Shown: positions 33,131-45,877 of the stretch, one piece after another
How the letters are laid out: every line of letters starts with the position of its first letter
How positions within the stretch are numbered: the first letter of the stretch is position 1
Program-made: the position numbers and the translations under genes
Notes under the pieces: model-generated
What the model was told of the DNA's origin: nothing
Databases searched by the model: none
The model's input: only the letters and a program-made list of their open reading frames with translations
Source: Portulaca oleracea
Lineage: Eukaryota; Streptophyta; Magnoliopsida; Caryophyllales; Portulacaceae
Assembly (NCBI GenBank): GCA_029582165.1
Contig: CM055889.1
Location: forward strand, 16,041,341 to 16,105,340
Length of the DNA: 64,000 nt
Direction: 5' to 3'

Positions 33131-34540
33131 ATTGATCCTTTTTTTTTTTGAAACCCAAACTTAGATGTAGTTACTCATTCATCAGCAAAACCAAATCGGC
33201 CTGTACCTTCCTCCGGACAGTATCAGGACCACCATCAATCCACACTTTGGTGTGGTTACAAGGTAATTCAAGTCTCGCAGCCTCATGAGCTGCTTTGTTT
33301 GCATCTCTTTTAACAAAAGTGAAAGACAAAGTATCAAAATGTTCTCCTATTTTTAAACAATCCTTTAAGAAAGTTCCCACATAACCTCTTTTCACCTTCC
33401 CTGTTTGTAGTTGGTGGATGATCATTTTTGCGTCCATCTCCAGCACAACTTTTCGGATCCCCCAGTGAACAAGCTATTTGCAACCCAAACCTTGCCGCAC
33501 TCGCTTCGGACACTTAGCATCCCATTCAGCCACTGTTTTGGTGCAGGCGATCGCTACACATTTTCCTTCAGCATTCCTCAGGACTGCTCCCATTCCTCGC
33601 TGCTTTGGGATATTCAGAGCAGCATCTACATTGATTTTAATGACATCTGCCATTGGAGATTTCCAGCATTCGTGGGCTTCTAATCTTGCAGTCATGGGGC
33701 TTGCAATATGTGATGGATTCCAACTGCTATTCCATTCATCAACCACTTTTTGCAAGCATCTTTCGATTTGCCATTTTTTCTGCTCATGCACCCATCTATT
33801 ACGTCTTGTCCAGATGTGTTAGGCCAAAAGCATATATAATCCTCTTACATCTGCACTAACTTTTGCAAATTCCTCATGGCACCATTCCCCAAAGTCTTGT
33901 ACCTTTCGGTTTTGGACGTTTAGTCTCAGTGGACTCCTCTCCCATATTTGCCTTGCCTCTGTGCAGTCGAGCAGTACATGTGTTGTAGATTCATAATGTT
34001 CTCCACACATTGGACACATCACATCCACATCCATACCTCTTCTTGCTAAATTTGTTCTCGTGGGGATTCCATCATTTACTGCTCTCCATACGAAGTCTTG
34101 AACTCTAGGGAAAGCTTTTGCTTGCCAAAAATGTTTCCATCTTCCATCACAGTCGGCCGATGTTCCTAGAACCTCAGTTGTGTACTTGCGTTTGTGCATT
34201 TTTTGAGCCAAGTGAGAAGCACTTTTGACCTCGAATTCCCCACTTTTGGTGAGAGTCCATCGCTCATAGTCTTCCTCGTCAGTGGTACTTAATGGAATTT
34301 GCAAAATCTCCGTAGCTTGTGCTTCATTAAAAATCTGTCGTACCTATCCTTCCTTCCAAAATCTTTCATTTTGATTTATGAGCTCCTCCACTTTTGCATT
34401 CTCGTCTAAAAACACAGGATCCGTGTTGATTTTGTGACCGGGTGTTGTCTGAATCCACTTATCTTTCCAGATTCGAATTGAAGATCCGTTCCCAACACCC
34501 CAAATTGTCCCCTCCATCACCAAGTACATATTGAGTATGC
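33131..34540 (-). pseudogene. 5'-truncated L1 LINE 3' end: zinc finger and RNase H
   Basis: On the minus strand, 34529-34344 encodes the WG(V)GNGSSIRIWKDKWI segment. 34304-33819 encodes WRAVNDGIPTRTNLARRG and the knuckle CPMCGEHYESTTHVLLDC (zf-RVT). 33791-33474 (INVDAALN..., GMGAVLRNAEG) and 33446-33171 (LEMDAKMIIHQL, TFVKRDANKAAHEAAR) form the RNase H domain. A T run at 33139-33149 is the poly(A) tail on the minus strand. RT and endonuclease are missing, as expected for 5' truncation during LINE insertion. A few frame breaks are present. Confidence 0.88.
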
Positions 34541-35315
34541 TCCTCCATCACCAACTGCCTGTACTCTTCTGACAATTTATAGTCTATGTAGATGCTGCCC
34601 AATTTAACTTTTTTTTTTTTGTTGCCGCCTAGATTACCTCTCTATAGTGGTCTCGATCGTGTAATCACCCCAAAATCAACACATCTTTATTGTTGTATTG
34701 ACGCATTCACATTGATTTTTGTTATTCCCCTTGGTGGTTTTTTCAATTTTATGATGGGTGTATTATCAATATGCTTCGTGCTTAATACTCCAACCTTTCC
34801 GGCCACCCCCTTTCCATCTTTTACACTTGGCTCCTAGCCCTTTGTATTGATACCTCGCTTAGAGTTGTCTTGTTGTTGACTGTAAATTCACTTCTGCACG
34901 TTGCTCCAAATTAAAGTTGTCAGAACAATTTCAAAAATAGGCTAAAATTATACCGGTTTGTTCTTTCAACTTATGATAAGTACTTATCATCAGCATTCAT
35001 CACCGATCAACATTGTTCAAAATTAATCAAAACTGTGCAACACTAATGAAACGTGGAGAAACAAGAAGCCGAATGTACCTTGGAGAAACAAGAGAAATTC
35101 GGCCACTAAAGGGAAGCAAATAAAGGGAAAATAAGAACAAGTGTCGAGGTTATAATAAAGGCTAAGCCACTATAACTTTACGGAATATGACTTAAATAAA
35201 GGATTAGATCCACCACTAAGCCTAATAGACTCACCAAAGATTGACAAAGGATAATCCACCACAATCTTCTAAAGGGTCTAATTTAAGAAAACACAACGTT
35301 ACATAAGGAGGATAA
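34541..35315. other. Intergenic, nothing firmly recognised
   Basis: A T13 run near 34607-34620 may be another insertion scar. The GATCCACCACTAA/AATCCACCAC motifs near 35205-35265 recur at 36270-36340, hinting at one older repeat split by the foldback elements. Confidence 0.35.
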
Positions 35316-35679
35316 GGGAAATTGGATTTAAATAATCTGAACTTTGGGCTATAATAGATTAAATAATCTTAATTTTAGATTTGGTCCTAAATAATCTGAA
35401 CTTTGGCTTCTTTGTATTATAGTAGCACGCCACCGAGTTAAGTTCAACTTAACTCGGCGGTAGGATGACGTGGCGGCGGAGACACGTGCCTAAGCTTTTT
35501 AGTTGTGCTATGTCAGCTTACTATTGTCATCCCGCTGCCATGTTAGGTTCAACTTAACTCGATGACGTGCTACTAGAATCCAAGGGGGCCAAAGTTTAGA
35601 TTATTTAGAACCAAATCTAAAGTTCAGATTATTTAGTCTACTATGGTCCAAAGTTCAGATTATTTAAATCCAATTTCCC
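35316..35679. mobile_element. Foldback (MULE-like) element, 364 bp
   Basis: GGGAAATTGGATTTAAATAA at the left is inverted at the right, and the pairing extends about 150 bp each side, including AATCTGAACTTTGG and GAGTTAAGTT motifs. Flanks GGAGGATAA and TAAGGATAA match at 7 of 9 bases, in line with a 9-bp Mutator-type TSD. It is nearly all TIR and has no coding capacity. Confidence 0.75.
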
Positions 35680-35888
35680 TAAGGATAAAGTAAACTTAAG
35701 ACTTTTTTAGAAAGAAAGTTTTTAAGCTTGTATTTCATTTCATCATTTAATTTCAATTTACAAATGAGTTTCCTATGGTCCATATAAGGACAAATAAGGC
35801 TTCTCCCATGCACTTCAACTTTGATGTGAAAATTATTATAGAAAATAAAGCTTAAAGTAACACTAAGTATATAAAATGTACTAAAAAG

Positions 35889-36173
35889 GGTTTTTGGCCA
35901 CAAATAATCCGTATTGAGGGGCTTGTGACTGGGAATAATCCAAAGTGACTTTTCGGCCACTGGCAGTCCGTACTTTTTCACTATTTTCTCATAATAGTCC
36001 AGAATCAATTTTAGACACCGGAAAACAGATGTGGCAACCGGAAATTTCTTTTTTGAAGTATGAATAAACATACTTTCCGGTTGTCACATCAGCTATCCGG
36101 TGTCGGAAATTGATTTTGGACTGCTATGAGAAAATAATGAAAAAGTACAGACTGTCAGTGGTTGAAAAGTTGA
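35889..36173. mobile_element. Second foldback element
   Basis: About 35947-36050 (GACTTTTCGGCCACTGGCAG..., CACCGGAAAAC...) is inverted at about 36070-36170. The outer left part (35889-35946) repeats the theme AATAATCC. The boundary and TSD are not clear. It is unrelated in sequence to the one 200 bp to the left. Confidence 0.65.
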
Positions 36174-37038
36174 GCGTATACGTGGAGGGGAAGAAGTAGC
36201 TTGAGTAGAAATTCACAAATCAACCAAGAACAAAAGCTTGAACACCATAAGATTGGATATGACTCTTGGATAAAGGAAGAAATCCACCACCAATGGCCTA
36301 GCATTCCACTATGATTAGATAAAGACAATCCACCACTAATCAATAAAAAAAGACTTGTAACACCGCCAATAATCAATTGGATAAAGTAAACAAGATTTGA
36401 GGAGGAATTAGGGGTATTCCCAATATCATTAACATAATACTCAAAGTCTGCCTTGAAAACAGTGAAAATAGAGTATTTATACAAGGGGAATATTAGGCCT
36501 TAAACACAGTCGTTTTAAGCTAAAAACATGCGTAATTCAAGTCGGCCGCGAGCACACATCACACTTACATAGGTAATCTTTGGAATTTACCGCCCCTGTA
36601 ACTAGGCTCCCACAAAATCTATTAAGAGTGTCATCACTCAACCTCTTGTCATTACAGATATTAAGCATCACATAACATGAGATATATAAACTCAATGCTT
36701 CCTACTACTTTAGACCACTCCGTACCCATTTGAACTTTAGAGATTGGTGGTATTCCAATTTGTAAAGTTGAGTCATTATTGTGAGTAGTAGAGATTTGGG
36801 CTACTTAATCCATCTCTAATAACAAGGTCCACTAGATATATAAATATATCTTACCATGGCCTTAATAAGAATATCTTCATCGTAATATGAATAAACCATC
36901 ACATTATTTTTGGATATAATCACATTATACTATGTGTAAGATTGATATGGATCCTCTTATATGCTTATCATCCAAATAACCATGGATACAAACTTGTGAA
37001 CAAAATAACCACACACTTAATAAACCACTTAACCGTTG

Positions 37039-37084
<46 letters not shown>

Positions 37085-37565
37085 GAATTTCCAACTTATA
37101 TGTAATTAAACCATTAAATCTCAATCCTTTGCTACATACTTGAACTTATAACTTTAACTCATTGAATAAACAATGGTTCATAATCATAAATGATTATCTT
37201 GTAGAGTATACTACCAAGTATATGATGAAACCATCACATTACCATGGTTGTATTCTTTCCTTTTATATTTAAGTCCACCCTTCAAAGCATATAACTATGA
37301 AGACTTAAACATAATACTTAAACTTTTCCATTACCAAATCCATTGATAATACATCATCATGAATTTAGAATAATCAAATGTACAAAAATTTATACACTTC
37401 TTATGTAGCAAATAAACTTGATATATGCATACTCAACTTATGCAAACAACATAGACCATTCTTAACCATGATTATCCGGAAACCTCATAAATTAAACTTT
37501 ATGAACTTGTAACACCTCAAAGAATCACCATTTCCATAATCATGAATTATAGTCTATCACAAGTA
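36174..37565. other. AT-rich intergenic with (TA)n at 37042-37079
   Basis: No coding domain or transposon end. The TA run is about 19 units. Confidence 0.5.
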
Positions 37566-39170
37566 TTTTTTTTTTTAAAACTCAGGTAAACAAGAAACAA
37601 CAAGAACTTAGGGGATCCTTCTATCAAGGCATCTCCCCAAGTTATCTACATGAATAATAAAAGAAAAGTTCGCCACAGGGCTGCATATCCAAAAACCGGC
37701 AAAGTGTAAAGAATGACCCAGATTAGCTATCCAATCTGCCGCTGAGTTTGTTTCTCGATAGATGTGGCAAATAGTACAATCTTCCAACTGCCGGATTAAG
37801 TGTTTGATATCTTTGACAATCATATCAATATGCCAAGGTGTGTGGATGGTCCCTTGGATAGCCTAGATGAGAATAAGACTATCACCTTCAATCTGAATTC
37901 TTGAGAAACCTTCCAAAATAGCTTATTGAAGACCAAAATGGAGAGCCAAGGCTTCTATCAACAGAATGGATTGTGAATTAACTAGCATAGCACCAAATTT
38001 TCGAAGACGGGCATGGTGATCATGAATGACGAATCCTACTGCTGGGCCTTGATGGTTTAGGGATCCATCAAAGTTCAACTCCACCCAACCATAGCGTGGT
38101 TGTTTCCACCCTTCACGAACAATATTTTGACGGCGAGGCACCTGAGACCGAGAATGTTGGTGTTGGTTAAGATGTTGATCCTGGTAAGAGAATCTGCTTC
38201 TTGCTCGCCATTCTGCAAAGCTTCTCTTGGCTCGGATGATGACCCTTGTGGCGTTAAAGACAGAGTTGTTGAAGACGCAATCGTTACGCTCCTTCTAGAT
38301 GCTCCAGATGAGGTAGAAGGCTCTCAAAGCCTCATTGGGGGTGGGGGGGGGGGGGAGGGAATTTTTGAGAGTTTGTAGTAAAATGCTACCATTACTGTCT
38401 GTAGGGCAATTGACAGCAGATGATAGCCATCTATGAGATTTTGCAATATCCCACACTTTTTTTGTGAAATGGCACTGGCATAACAAATGACAATCAGTCT
38501 CCAAATGTTGGAGGCAAATAGGGCATGAGGGGTCCATGTTTATACCCCTACGCATTAAATTCCCTCTAAATGGAATACCATTATGAAAAATCAGCTAGAG
38601 AAATTTTTTTAGCTTTGGTTGGATATCAAGATTCCAAATCCACGAACTTTCCCATTTAGGCCCGAGCTCTAATTCATGACAAAGCCATGTAGCAGACTTG
38701 GATGAAAAATCACCATTGCTAGTTAGGCCCCAGCAAAGTTCATCCTGTTCCCCGAAATTAGGAATAGGGGTCTTAAGAACCAATTGGATAAGTGATTCAG
38801 GAAGCACTTGTATGAGTCTCTGATGATCCCAATTGTTATTACAAATGAATTCTTGAACAGTCACGTTACTATCTTCAAACGAAGAAGTCTGATTAGCTAA
38901 AGAAGATAATGGTTGTTGATCGCACCAATTATCATTCCAAAAGTTCACTTTGGCACCATTACCATTTTTCTAATGGAAGCCTTTTTTGCAAAACTTGTAC
39001 GCTTTACAAAGATTCTTCCAAACCCAAGAGTCTGTATTTTTTGGGTTTTTCACAAACCATTCACCAAAGTGGTTGTACTTAGCAGTCATTTGGGAGACCC
39101 AAAGATTGTTTCTATCATGCATTAGTTTCCAAACTAATTTACATTAGAAAGCTAAATTGACCACATAACC
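37566..39170 (-). pseudogene. L1 LINE, 3' segment (part of the 37.6-64 kb LINE): zinc finger, RNase H, tail
   Basis: On the minus strand the protein begins near 39165 with VVNLAF-CKLVWKLMHDRNNLWVSQM, continues KNTDSWVWKNLCKAYK, NFWNDNWCDQQPLSSL (38948) and the knuckle CPICLQHLETDCHLLCQC (38555-38295), and ends with RNase H pieces WVELNFDGSLNHQGPA (38141-37923) and HIYRETNSAADWIANLGHS (37823-37608). A T12 run at 37566-37577 is the tail. The missing upstream part is found at 53334-55010: that piece ends SWEKICRPKDK and this one starts a few residues later in the LINE order, with the Athila element between. Stops and frameshifts are present. Confidence 0.88.
38338..38359. repeat. G-rich homopolymer tract
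   Basis: Runs of G6 and G14 in the LINE coding region (encoding PPPP on the minus strand). A G-quadruplex is possible; expansion may have shifted the frame. Confidence 0.7.
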
Positions 39171-40328
39171 CAAAGATTTTTAGACACAAACTAAGCAAAA
39201 CAAAAACAAAAGACTCAAAAGTTAGGTGATCTACCCATGATAAATGGAAGAATCACTCCCCACTCCCACACAAAACTTCACAATGTCCTCATTGTGAGAA
39301 GAAGGGTGTCACAAGTAAGGCAGAAGACCTAAAAACACACAATCAAACACATAACAAACAAAATGGTGGTGACCCGAGCCCACACGGCTCCAACAACAAT
39401 ATATATCCAACATTCACACTCAAGGGGTTCGCCACCCAAAAAGAAAAGCAAGCATGCCTCATGAATCAGTGATATATTCACATAAAGAGAGGGTGGGATG
39501 AGATTACCTGAAGGTCTTCCAATAACGTCCATCCAATACGCGATCCATGAACATGGCACCATAGATTCAAGATAGACAGCAAAAGCATTCTATGGTTGCA
39601 ATGCTTACATGCGAGATCAAAAGTAAAATAAAACTATACAAGGTAGAAACTAAGGACTAACTATTGAAAGAAAACTTAAAATATTTACAATATTTACATG
39701 ATCACTGACTAACCTCAACCCTGAATCTCATTATATGAGGCGGGAATTGAGGGTGAAATTTCTCAAAACTATCCTGGTCTTACGAATGAGATAACCCCAA
39801 ACGCAAACCATACATTCTCCACCCTGCAACCCAAATGCATGATACTCAAGCTTATAATGATAACCAACCCAACCGATGCACCATGACAAAAGCAGTGAAG
39901 CGATACGCAGCAACCAACAATTCTCAAGAAAGGCAAAATCATACCGGGGAACCTTCCACCCTACCCCATCACACAAACACACCCCCCACGCATGCATCAC
40001 AAGATAACAATCAAATAATGCAATGCAAGAATTAAGTAGTGGGGGTGCGGAATGCTCACAATCACTGCTCATCGCCTCCCGGAGGAGGGTAAGGATAGTA
40101 GGGAAAGTAAGTTGGGTAGTATTGGTTGACGTAGTCGGGCGGTGCCGGCGGACGATCAGCCATGGCATAGTGATAATACCCCCAATCTTTCCAGTATTGA
40201 TTTTGCTGATGGAAGTATTCATCGTATCACTGGAAATGGTCCTCGTGCCTATTGAGCGTAGCTTGCTGGTTACGAAGGAGCTCTTGCTGGCTCTCTAGAA
40301 GGTTATGTTGGCTTTGAAGCAAAGTTCG
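39171..40328 (-). other. Athila 3' spacer
   Basis: Non-coding. It includes CCACTCCCACACAAAACTTC and TGTCCTCATTGTGA (about 39255-39300), which recur at about 42815-42865 in the pol-to-env spacer, so the element contains a diverged internal duplication. Confidence 0.5.
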
Positions 40329-41600
40329 CTACTCCCTAAGGCCAACATTGAGCTGCTCTAATTGGTAACGAAGGTACCCCATTGGGACGTCCCGTGAGCC
40401 ACTTCCACTAGCTTCACCCTGATTAGCCGGTTCCCCTTCCTCTTCCTCATCTTCTTCATCCTCTTCTTCATCTTCGTTCTCCTCTTCTTCTGCCTCCTCT
40501 TGTACAAAAGGGTCATCAGGACCCCCAACCCGCCGAAAACTCCTGGAGTTCTCCCCGCAAGACCAATTATGCTGGTTCCTTATATCCAAGTAGCGCGCGG
40601 CCCGTTCATGATCCAAATGAATTGATGTTGTCAATTTATCGGAACCATGCTTGTAGATAGTCTTTGTGGGGTGCCTCTGAAGAATACCCATCCGTTGCAA
40701 GCGCAAGCCATCGATCGGATCTAGAAAATAACGAGGTTTGAACTTCTCGAAATAAGCCCTAAACCTTTGCTTCTTCAAAAAGTAGCATATGACATGCCCC
40801 ATACCAATTGTTGTCGTCAAATTCTTCGAGGTGATCTCCTTCCAACAGTGCAGAATGCATGACCCAGTATTCACCCTTCTCCCTTGGAGAGTGTTGAGCA
40901 TGAGGAAAAGATCATCTCTCCTGACATTAGCTCGTCCATCATCCCTCCTAAACACCGAACTCGAAACCACTCGATGAAAAATCTGCACCGCTAAGTTGCA
41001 AAGGTCCCGGGCTTTCGAGTTCTTGTGACAGTATAGAAGGGTGTCCTGAGCATGCGAGGGCTAATGCTTCCTCCTCCAACAGGTCAAGCTCTTCATAGCC
41101 ATTTGGTCATCAAAATGAACTGACTCCCCATAGTAGATTCCATCCTCCGGTAAACCAAGCGCGCGACATAGTTCTTTCACGGTGCAAGTTTTCTCTTTGT
41201 TGTCCACCCTATATCGAAACTTCGCGCTATGTTTTCCATCATCCTCTACTATCAACGAACTTAAAAACTCGAGGATGGGTTGATTAGAGATTGACTCATC
41301 GATTTTGATAAACGTATGCCCCCCCAAGACTTGAATGATGTAATCGAAACTAGGCCCACAATAAACTTTGTTTACGGTTGCCTCATCATATATGTCGGGA
41401 GCACAGATCTTCCGACGTTGATATAGCTCATACTTCTCTTTATGATGGGCATCCCTAAATGTGATTCTCACCGCTGCAGCTTGAAGCGGTGTGGGTGGTT
41501 GTGCTTTGTAACGATCCTTGTCCACGACCGAAGAGGATTCGGGTGGAGATGAAGGAGATCATTCCTCATCATTGCGTGCACGCTTAGATCGAACCATGTT
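40329..41600 (-). pseudogene. Athila env-like ORF (ORF3), broken
   Basis: On the minus strand, ATG near 41600 gives MVRSKRARNDEE, then a TGA, then the long stretch to 41061 (KDRYKAQPPTPLQAAAVR, CGPSFDYIIQVLGG, KHSAKFRYRVDNKEKT, LCRALGLPEDGIYYGE). After a break the ORF continues at 40988-40329 (DLFLMLNTLQGRRVNTGSC, GMGHVICYFLKK) with a Glu/Asp-rich tail and a final QLEQLNVGLRE. This matches the extra ORF downstream of integrase in plant Athila elements. Its function is unknown; an envelope role has been proposed for the lineage, but I see no signal peptide or clear membrane segment here. Confidence 0.75.
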
Positions 41601-43157
41601 CGTGACTTGGTGTGACACAAAGCAACTCAAATACACCCAATTTCACCAAAAACAATTCACAACCCTAACTTCCAATTGAAATGCACAAGCAACACCCAAC
41701 TTTAGTTCTAAAATTGAACTTGAAGCACCAAGTTGAAGTTTTACCTCTCAAATGAGCACAAGGAACAAGGATTGCTGAGTGGGAAGTCCAAATCTAGCAC
41801 CAAAAAGCTCCAATTGAACCCCAAACACTTGAACACCTTGAGCAAGAGTGAATCTTGAGGCACTTGAGGTTGTTTCCAGCTAGAACACCCAACAAATCAT
41901 ACCAACAAGGAGCAAGTACTTCTTCTTCCTTTGAATCTTGAATTGCTCAAACTCCCAACAAAAAGCAAGAAGAATGTTGCACAAAAGAGACACAAATCGC
42001 TGCAAAGTTCTTGAGGAACATGCACAACACAGAAAATTGCACAATTAGGGCACAAATTTTTGAAAATCTAAGAGAAATTGAAGAGATTAGAGAAGATTTG
42101 GAGTTAGGGGAAGGTTCTAGGGTTTGGGGGAGGTAAGAGAGAGATAAGAGAGAGAAAGAGTATGAGTTATTATGAAGAAAAAATGAGAGCAACATCACTT
42201 AAAATCCCGTCAGATCTACGCCACTGCTGACGACTCGGTCGCGCCGACCAAGTGACTCGCCCGAGTCAGTTCTCTGTTTGCACTAACTTTCTCCCGACCG
42301 AGAGGCGACTCGGTCGAGTCGTCGGGATGGCTCGCCCAAGTCATCCGTCTGTTCTTGACTTTTTCTCCCAAAATTTTATCAACTGCTGTCAGCTCAGAGG
42401 TGTGACTCGGTCGCGCCGTCCCCTGACTCGCCCGAGTCAGTTCTCTGATGCATTTGCCTTGGCAAATTTCTCACTTATTTCCATGAAGCACAGTCGGCTA
42501 ACTCGGTCGAGTCAGCCATTGACTCGGTCGAGTCATGTTCCTGCCCAAAAATGAAAAAGTCAGTTTTTCTTTGTAGAAACTAAGTATAAAACTCTCATTT
42601 TCACTAAAACTTTTCAACTCTCAACACTCTAAAACCTCCTCGGGCACCTTAAAACCCGAAGTACGTACTTAAGCCAAAACCTTATACAAAATCTAATTAA
42701 AATTAACCTAACTAAAACTACGCAAAATCTGAAACCAAAAACACACAAAACCTAAACAAAAGCTACCCAAAACTTTGTACAAGGAAAGAAAAGAAAGTCG
42801 GCATGCATGCCTCCCCACTCCCACACAAAAAGGTCACACTATGTCCTCATTGTGACTAAAAAGAGAGGGAAACAAGCACCCTAAAAGAAGAAACATCAAA
42901 AAAAATCTCACAAAATAAATGAAAAAGAAACTTCTCATTAACTAAACTTAAACAATAAGGAAAGATGATACATGAATAGATTATAATTGAATCATTGCAT
43001 GACTTGTAAATGGAGATTGATTATACAAGCCCTGAGACGATGCACATATGAGCAATAAATGGATCCTTCCTTCTTGTTAGTGCGTAATTAAGAGAAGTAA
43101 ACAAAGAAGAAAATCAAGAAAAATAAACTAATTTACAATATATACAAGAATATTACC
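41601..43157 (-). other. Athila pol-to-env spacer with palindrome cluster
   Basis: Non-coding. 42230-42540 carries repeated near-palindromes such as TGACTCGCCCGAGTCA and CGACTCGGTCGAGTCG, the same motif as in the Athila LTR. A plus-strand TATAAAAC lies at about 42586. 42660-42870 resembles 39130-39300. Confidence 0.6.
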
Positions 43158-44620
43158 AAAAATTTGCTAGGAGGTGCCATATATTCCTAACAACTAACCA
43201 TTGGGGGACCACATTTTTTTAATGCACTCAAAGGAGACCAAGTTGCTATACAATTGGCTGGCAGGTGATTTTCCGGTCACTTTAAGCCGGAAAACATAAA
43301 AAGTCTTAAAAGCCCTTGAGGTGGTAGCTGAAAAGACGAGATAGCCCTTATCTTCCCCCCTCAAAAAATTGATGCTTGGCCCTGTGTCTTCATCAATGGC
43401 GAAACCCAGATGGCCTATTGTCAAAAGCTATACATACACCTCCCTCCTCAAAAGCCAGCATCAACAAACCCACCAAACACCACCTTCTTAGTTCTTATTC
43501 ATCTTCATCAAATACCAACCAAACAAGCAACTGATATTACCCTCCAATCTGGGAAAAGAAGAATACAAGAAAATAGGGGTCACTGGGAAAAGAATAAGGA
43601 ATACCAAGAACTTCCCGCTTAAAATCTTCTTTGTAATAGTTATTATGGAGAAGAAATGGGTGTTTGTAAATTTTATGGGAGTTTATGTGTACTAGCATGA
43701 CAAATAAGTAGACAATGGTTATTTTATGTTGTGCCTGACTTCTTCTAAAAGATAAGCTGTTAGATTTGCCCCTTTGTTGCCATAAGCTTTGACCTTTGTA
43801 TTATTCTCAATGTCTCTTGTGATTTCTAACAATTGGGTTCACGAAGGGTACAACTAGAAGTGGTTTTATATTGCATGACTACTTTTTTTATTGAAGAACT
43901 GGATCTACACCCCACTAGCAGAAAAATAAGCACTTGATTTTCACTCTGTTATTGTTACCTAAACTTTGTAGGTTGGTTCCTACCATGCGTCTTCTCTATT
44001 GGTGGCATCCAGACCTCCAACAACTGGTGTTGTTAGTTGAGGGATCGGTATGGAAGGCCTTTGCAGTCTTTTGGCGGGAATTTGGGGCATAGGGACTCTC
44101 CTCGCCATTTGGGGCATTTGCTGCAATGGCGAGGAGGGAGGTGTATGTATTCTAGTCAGTTTATGATGAGATTTTTGGGGGTTATGTGTTTCAATTTCTT
44201 TTTGGGTTCTTCATTTGCAAACCCTAATTTTCCAGAATTCACACCCACATGTATCATTCACAAGTCCAACGTTTGAAACAAACACCAAGGATTAAGGAGG
44301 AAGAATGATGAAAAAGGAAGATGGAGTTTGATTAGTAGAGTGGGATTTACCTCGCCATTGCAGCTCAAGGAAGAAAGGAAGAATGAAGATGGTGGATGAA
44401 GGAGGAAGGAGCAATGGAGGGTAGTCTAGGCATTGATTTAAGCAAATTCAAAAAAAAAATAACTTTACTCAACTGTCACTGTTTTCCAGCAAATAATGGC
44501 CAGAAAATCACCTGTCAGCCAATTGTTTAGCAACTTGGTCCCCTTTGAGTGCATTAAAAAATGTGGTCCCCCATTGGCCAGTTGTTAAGAATGTATGGCA
44601 CCTCCTAGCAAATTTTTGAG
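43158..44620. mobile_element. Long-TIR MULE (Pack-MULE candidate), 1463 bp
   Basis: 43158-43300 (AAAAATTTGCTAGGAGGTGC...) is mirrored at about 44475-44620, giving TIRs of about 140 bp with high similarity. AATATTACC is present exactly on both sides (43149-43157 and 44621-44629), a 9-bp Mutator-type TSD. There is no transposase. The interior is mixed-composition sequence with short protein-like stretches and a repeated TCGCCATT/AATGGCGAGG motif (about 44099-44135 and 44352), perhaps a captured gene piece. It lies just downstream of the Athila integrase. Confidence 0.88.
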
Positions 44621-44640
44621 AATATTACCTCACCCTTTCT

Positions 44641-45560
44641 TCAATTAACGGATGGATCGTGGAAGGTCACACACTCCACATCCACCTTCTCCGGAAACTC
44701 CAAGAAAAGCTTCAACCTGTGACCGTTTACTTTGCACATAGACTCGTTAGTTGGGTCCTTAATTTCAACCACTCCTGAAGGGAATACCTGAGTTACAATA
44801 AAGGGCCCAGTCCACCGAGACCTCAACTTTCCAGCAAACAAGTGTAATCGGGAATCTACAAGAGCACCTTTTGTCCCGGGAAGAAAGTCTTTCTATGAAT
44901 GATCTTATCATGTAAGATTTTAGACCTCTCCTTACTCAATCGCCCATTTTCATAGGCTTCCCTCCTTAATTCTTCTAGTTCGCACAAGGTAAACTTCCTA
45001 ACATCCCCAGCCTCCGAAAGGTTAAGATTCAAGGCTTTCAAGGCCCACCACGCTCTATGTTCAAGTTCAACTGGTAAATGACATGGCTTTCCAAAAACCG
45101 CTCTGTACGGAGACATTCCTATGGGTGTCTTGTAGGCCGTCCTATAAGCCCATAAAGCATCGGTTAATTTGACAGACCAGTCTTTTCTATTCTTAGACAC
45201 CGTCTTCTCAAGAATTTGCTTAATCTGCTTATTGGACACCTCAGCCTGACGATTTGATTGGGGATGATAAGCGGTGGTCAATCTATGCTCCACAGAATAC
45301 TTCCTAAGCAAAGCTGCAAAAGATCGATTGTTGAAATGGGTTCCTTGGTCACTAATTATCGCTCGAGGCACTCCAAACCTAGAGAAGATATTTTCCCGAA
45401 GGAATTTAGTCACTACCTTTGCATCATTTCTCTTTGACGGAATGGCCTCTACCTATTTAGACACATAGTCTACTGCTAGAAGGATATACTCATTCCCAAA
45501 GGAGGTCGGGAATGGACCCATAAAATCTATACCACACACATCGAAGACATCTACAAAGAT
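44641..45560 (-). pseudogene. Athila integrase
   Basis: On the minus strand the core starts near 45530 ([13 protein letters not shown], then AVDYVSK, TAG in place of Trp at about 45455). It continues [28 protein letters not shown] (second Asp), [19 protein letters not shown] (Glu), [20 protein letters not shown] and ELEHRAWWA (45413-44856). The C-terminal FAGKLRSRWTGPFIV motif is at 44841-44641. Integrase would insert the cDNA copy. The H2C2 zinc region upstream (45600-45800) is present only in broken form. Confidence 0.88.
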
Positions 45561-45877
45561 TTCAGGTTGCAGAGGCATCATATCCCTCCTAGATATCCTT
45601 TCTAGGCTTTAACATCTAGCACACCGCCTAGCGTAGTCATGGGCATCTCTAAAGATGGTTGGCCAATAGAAACCACATTGCAAGACTTTGTATGCGGTTT
45701 TCTTCCCAGAAAAATGGCCCCACATGGTTAGTCATGGAAAAATGATAAAACATCCAAGATAGACTCATCGGGTATGCATCTTCTAAGGATTTGGTCGGGA
45801 CAATACTTAAACAGATAAGGGTCATCCCACACGAAGTTTTTCACTACATGTAGGAACCTATCTCTATGGTTTTTATT

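Noticed and set aside
36155..36484. 109-codon minus-strand ORF with hydrophobic stretch
   Set aside because: No homology pattern recognised, AT-rich context, and its end overlaps a foldback element.
40329..41600. Retroviral envelope gene
   Set aside because: The ORF occupies the env position of Athila but shows no signal peptide or clear membrane anchor, so I call it env-like only.
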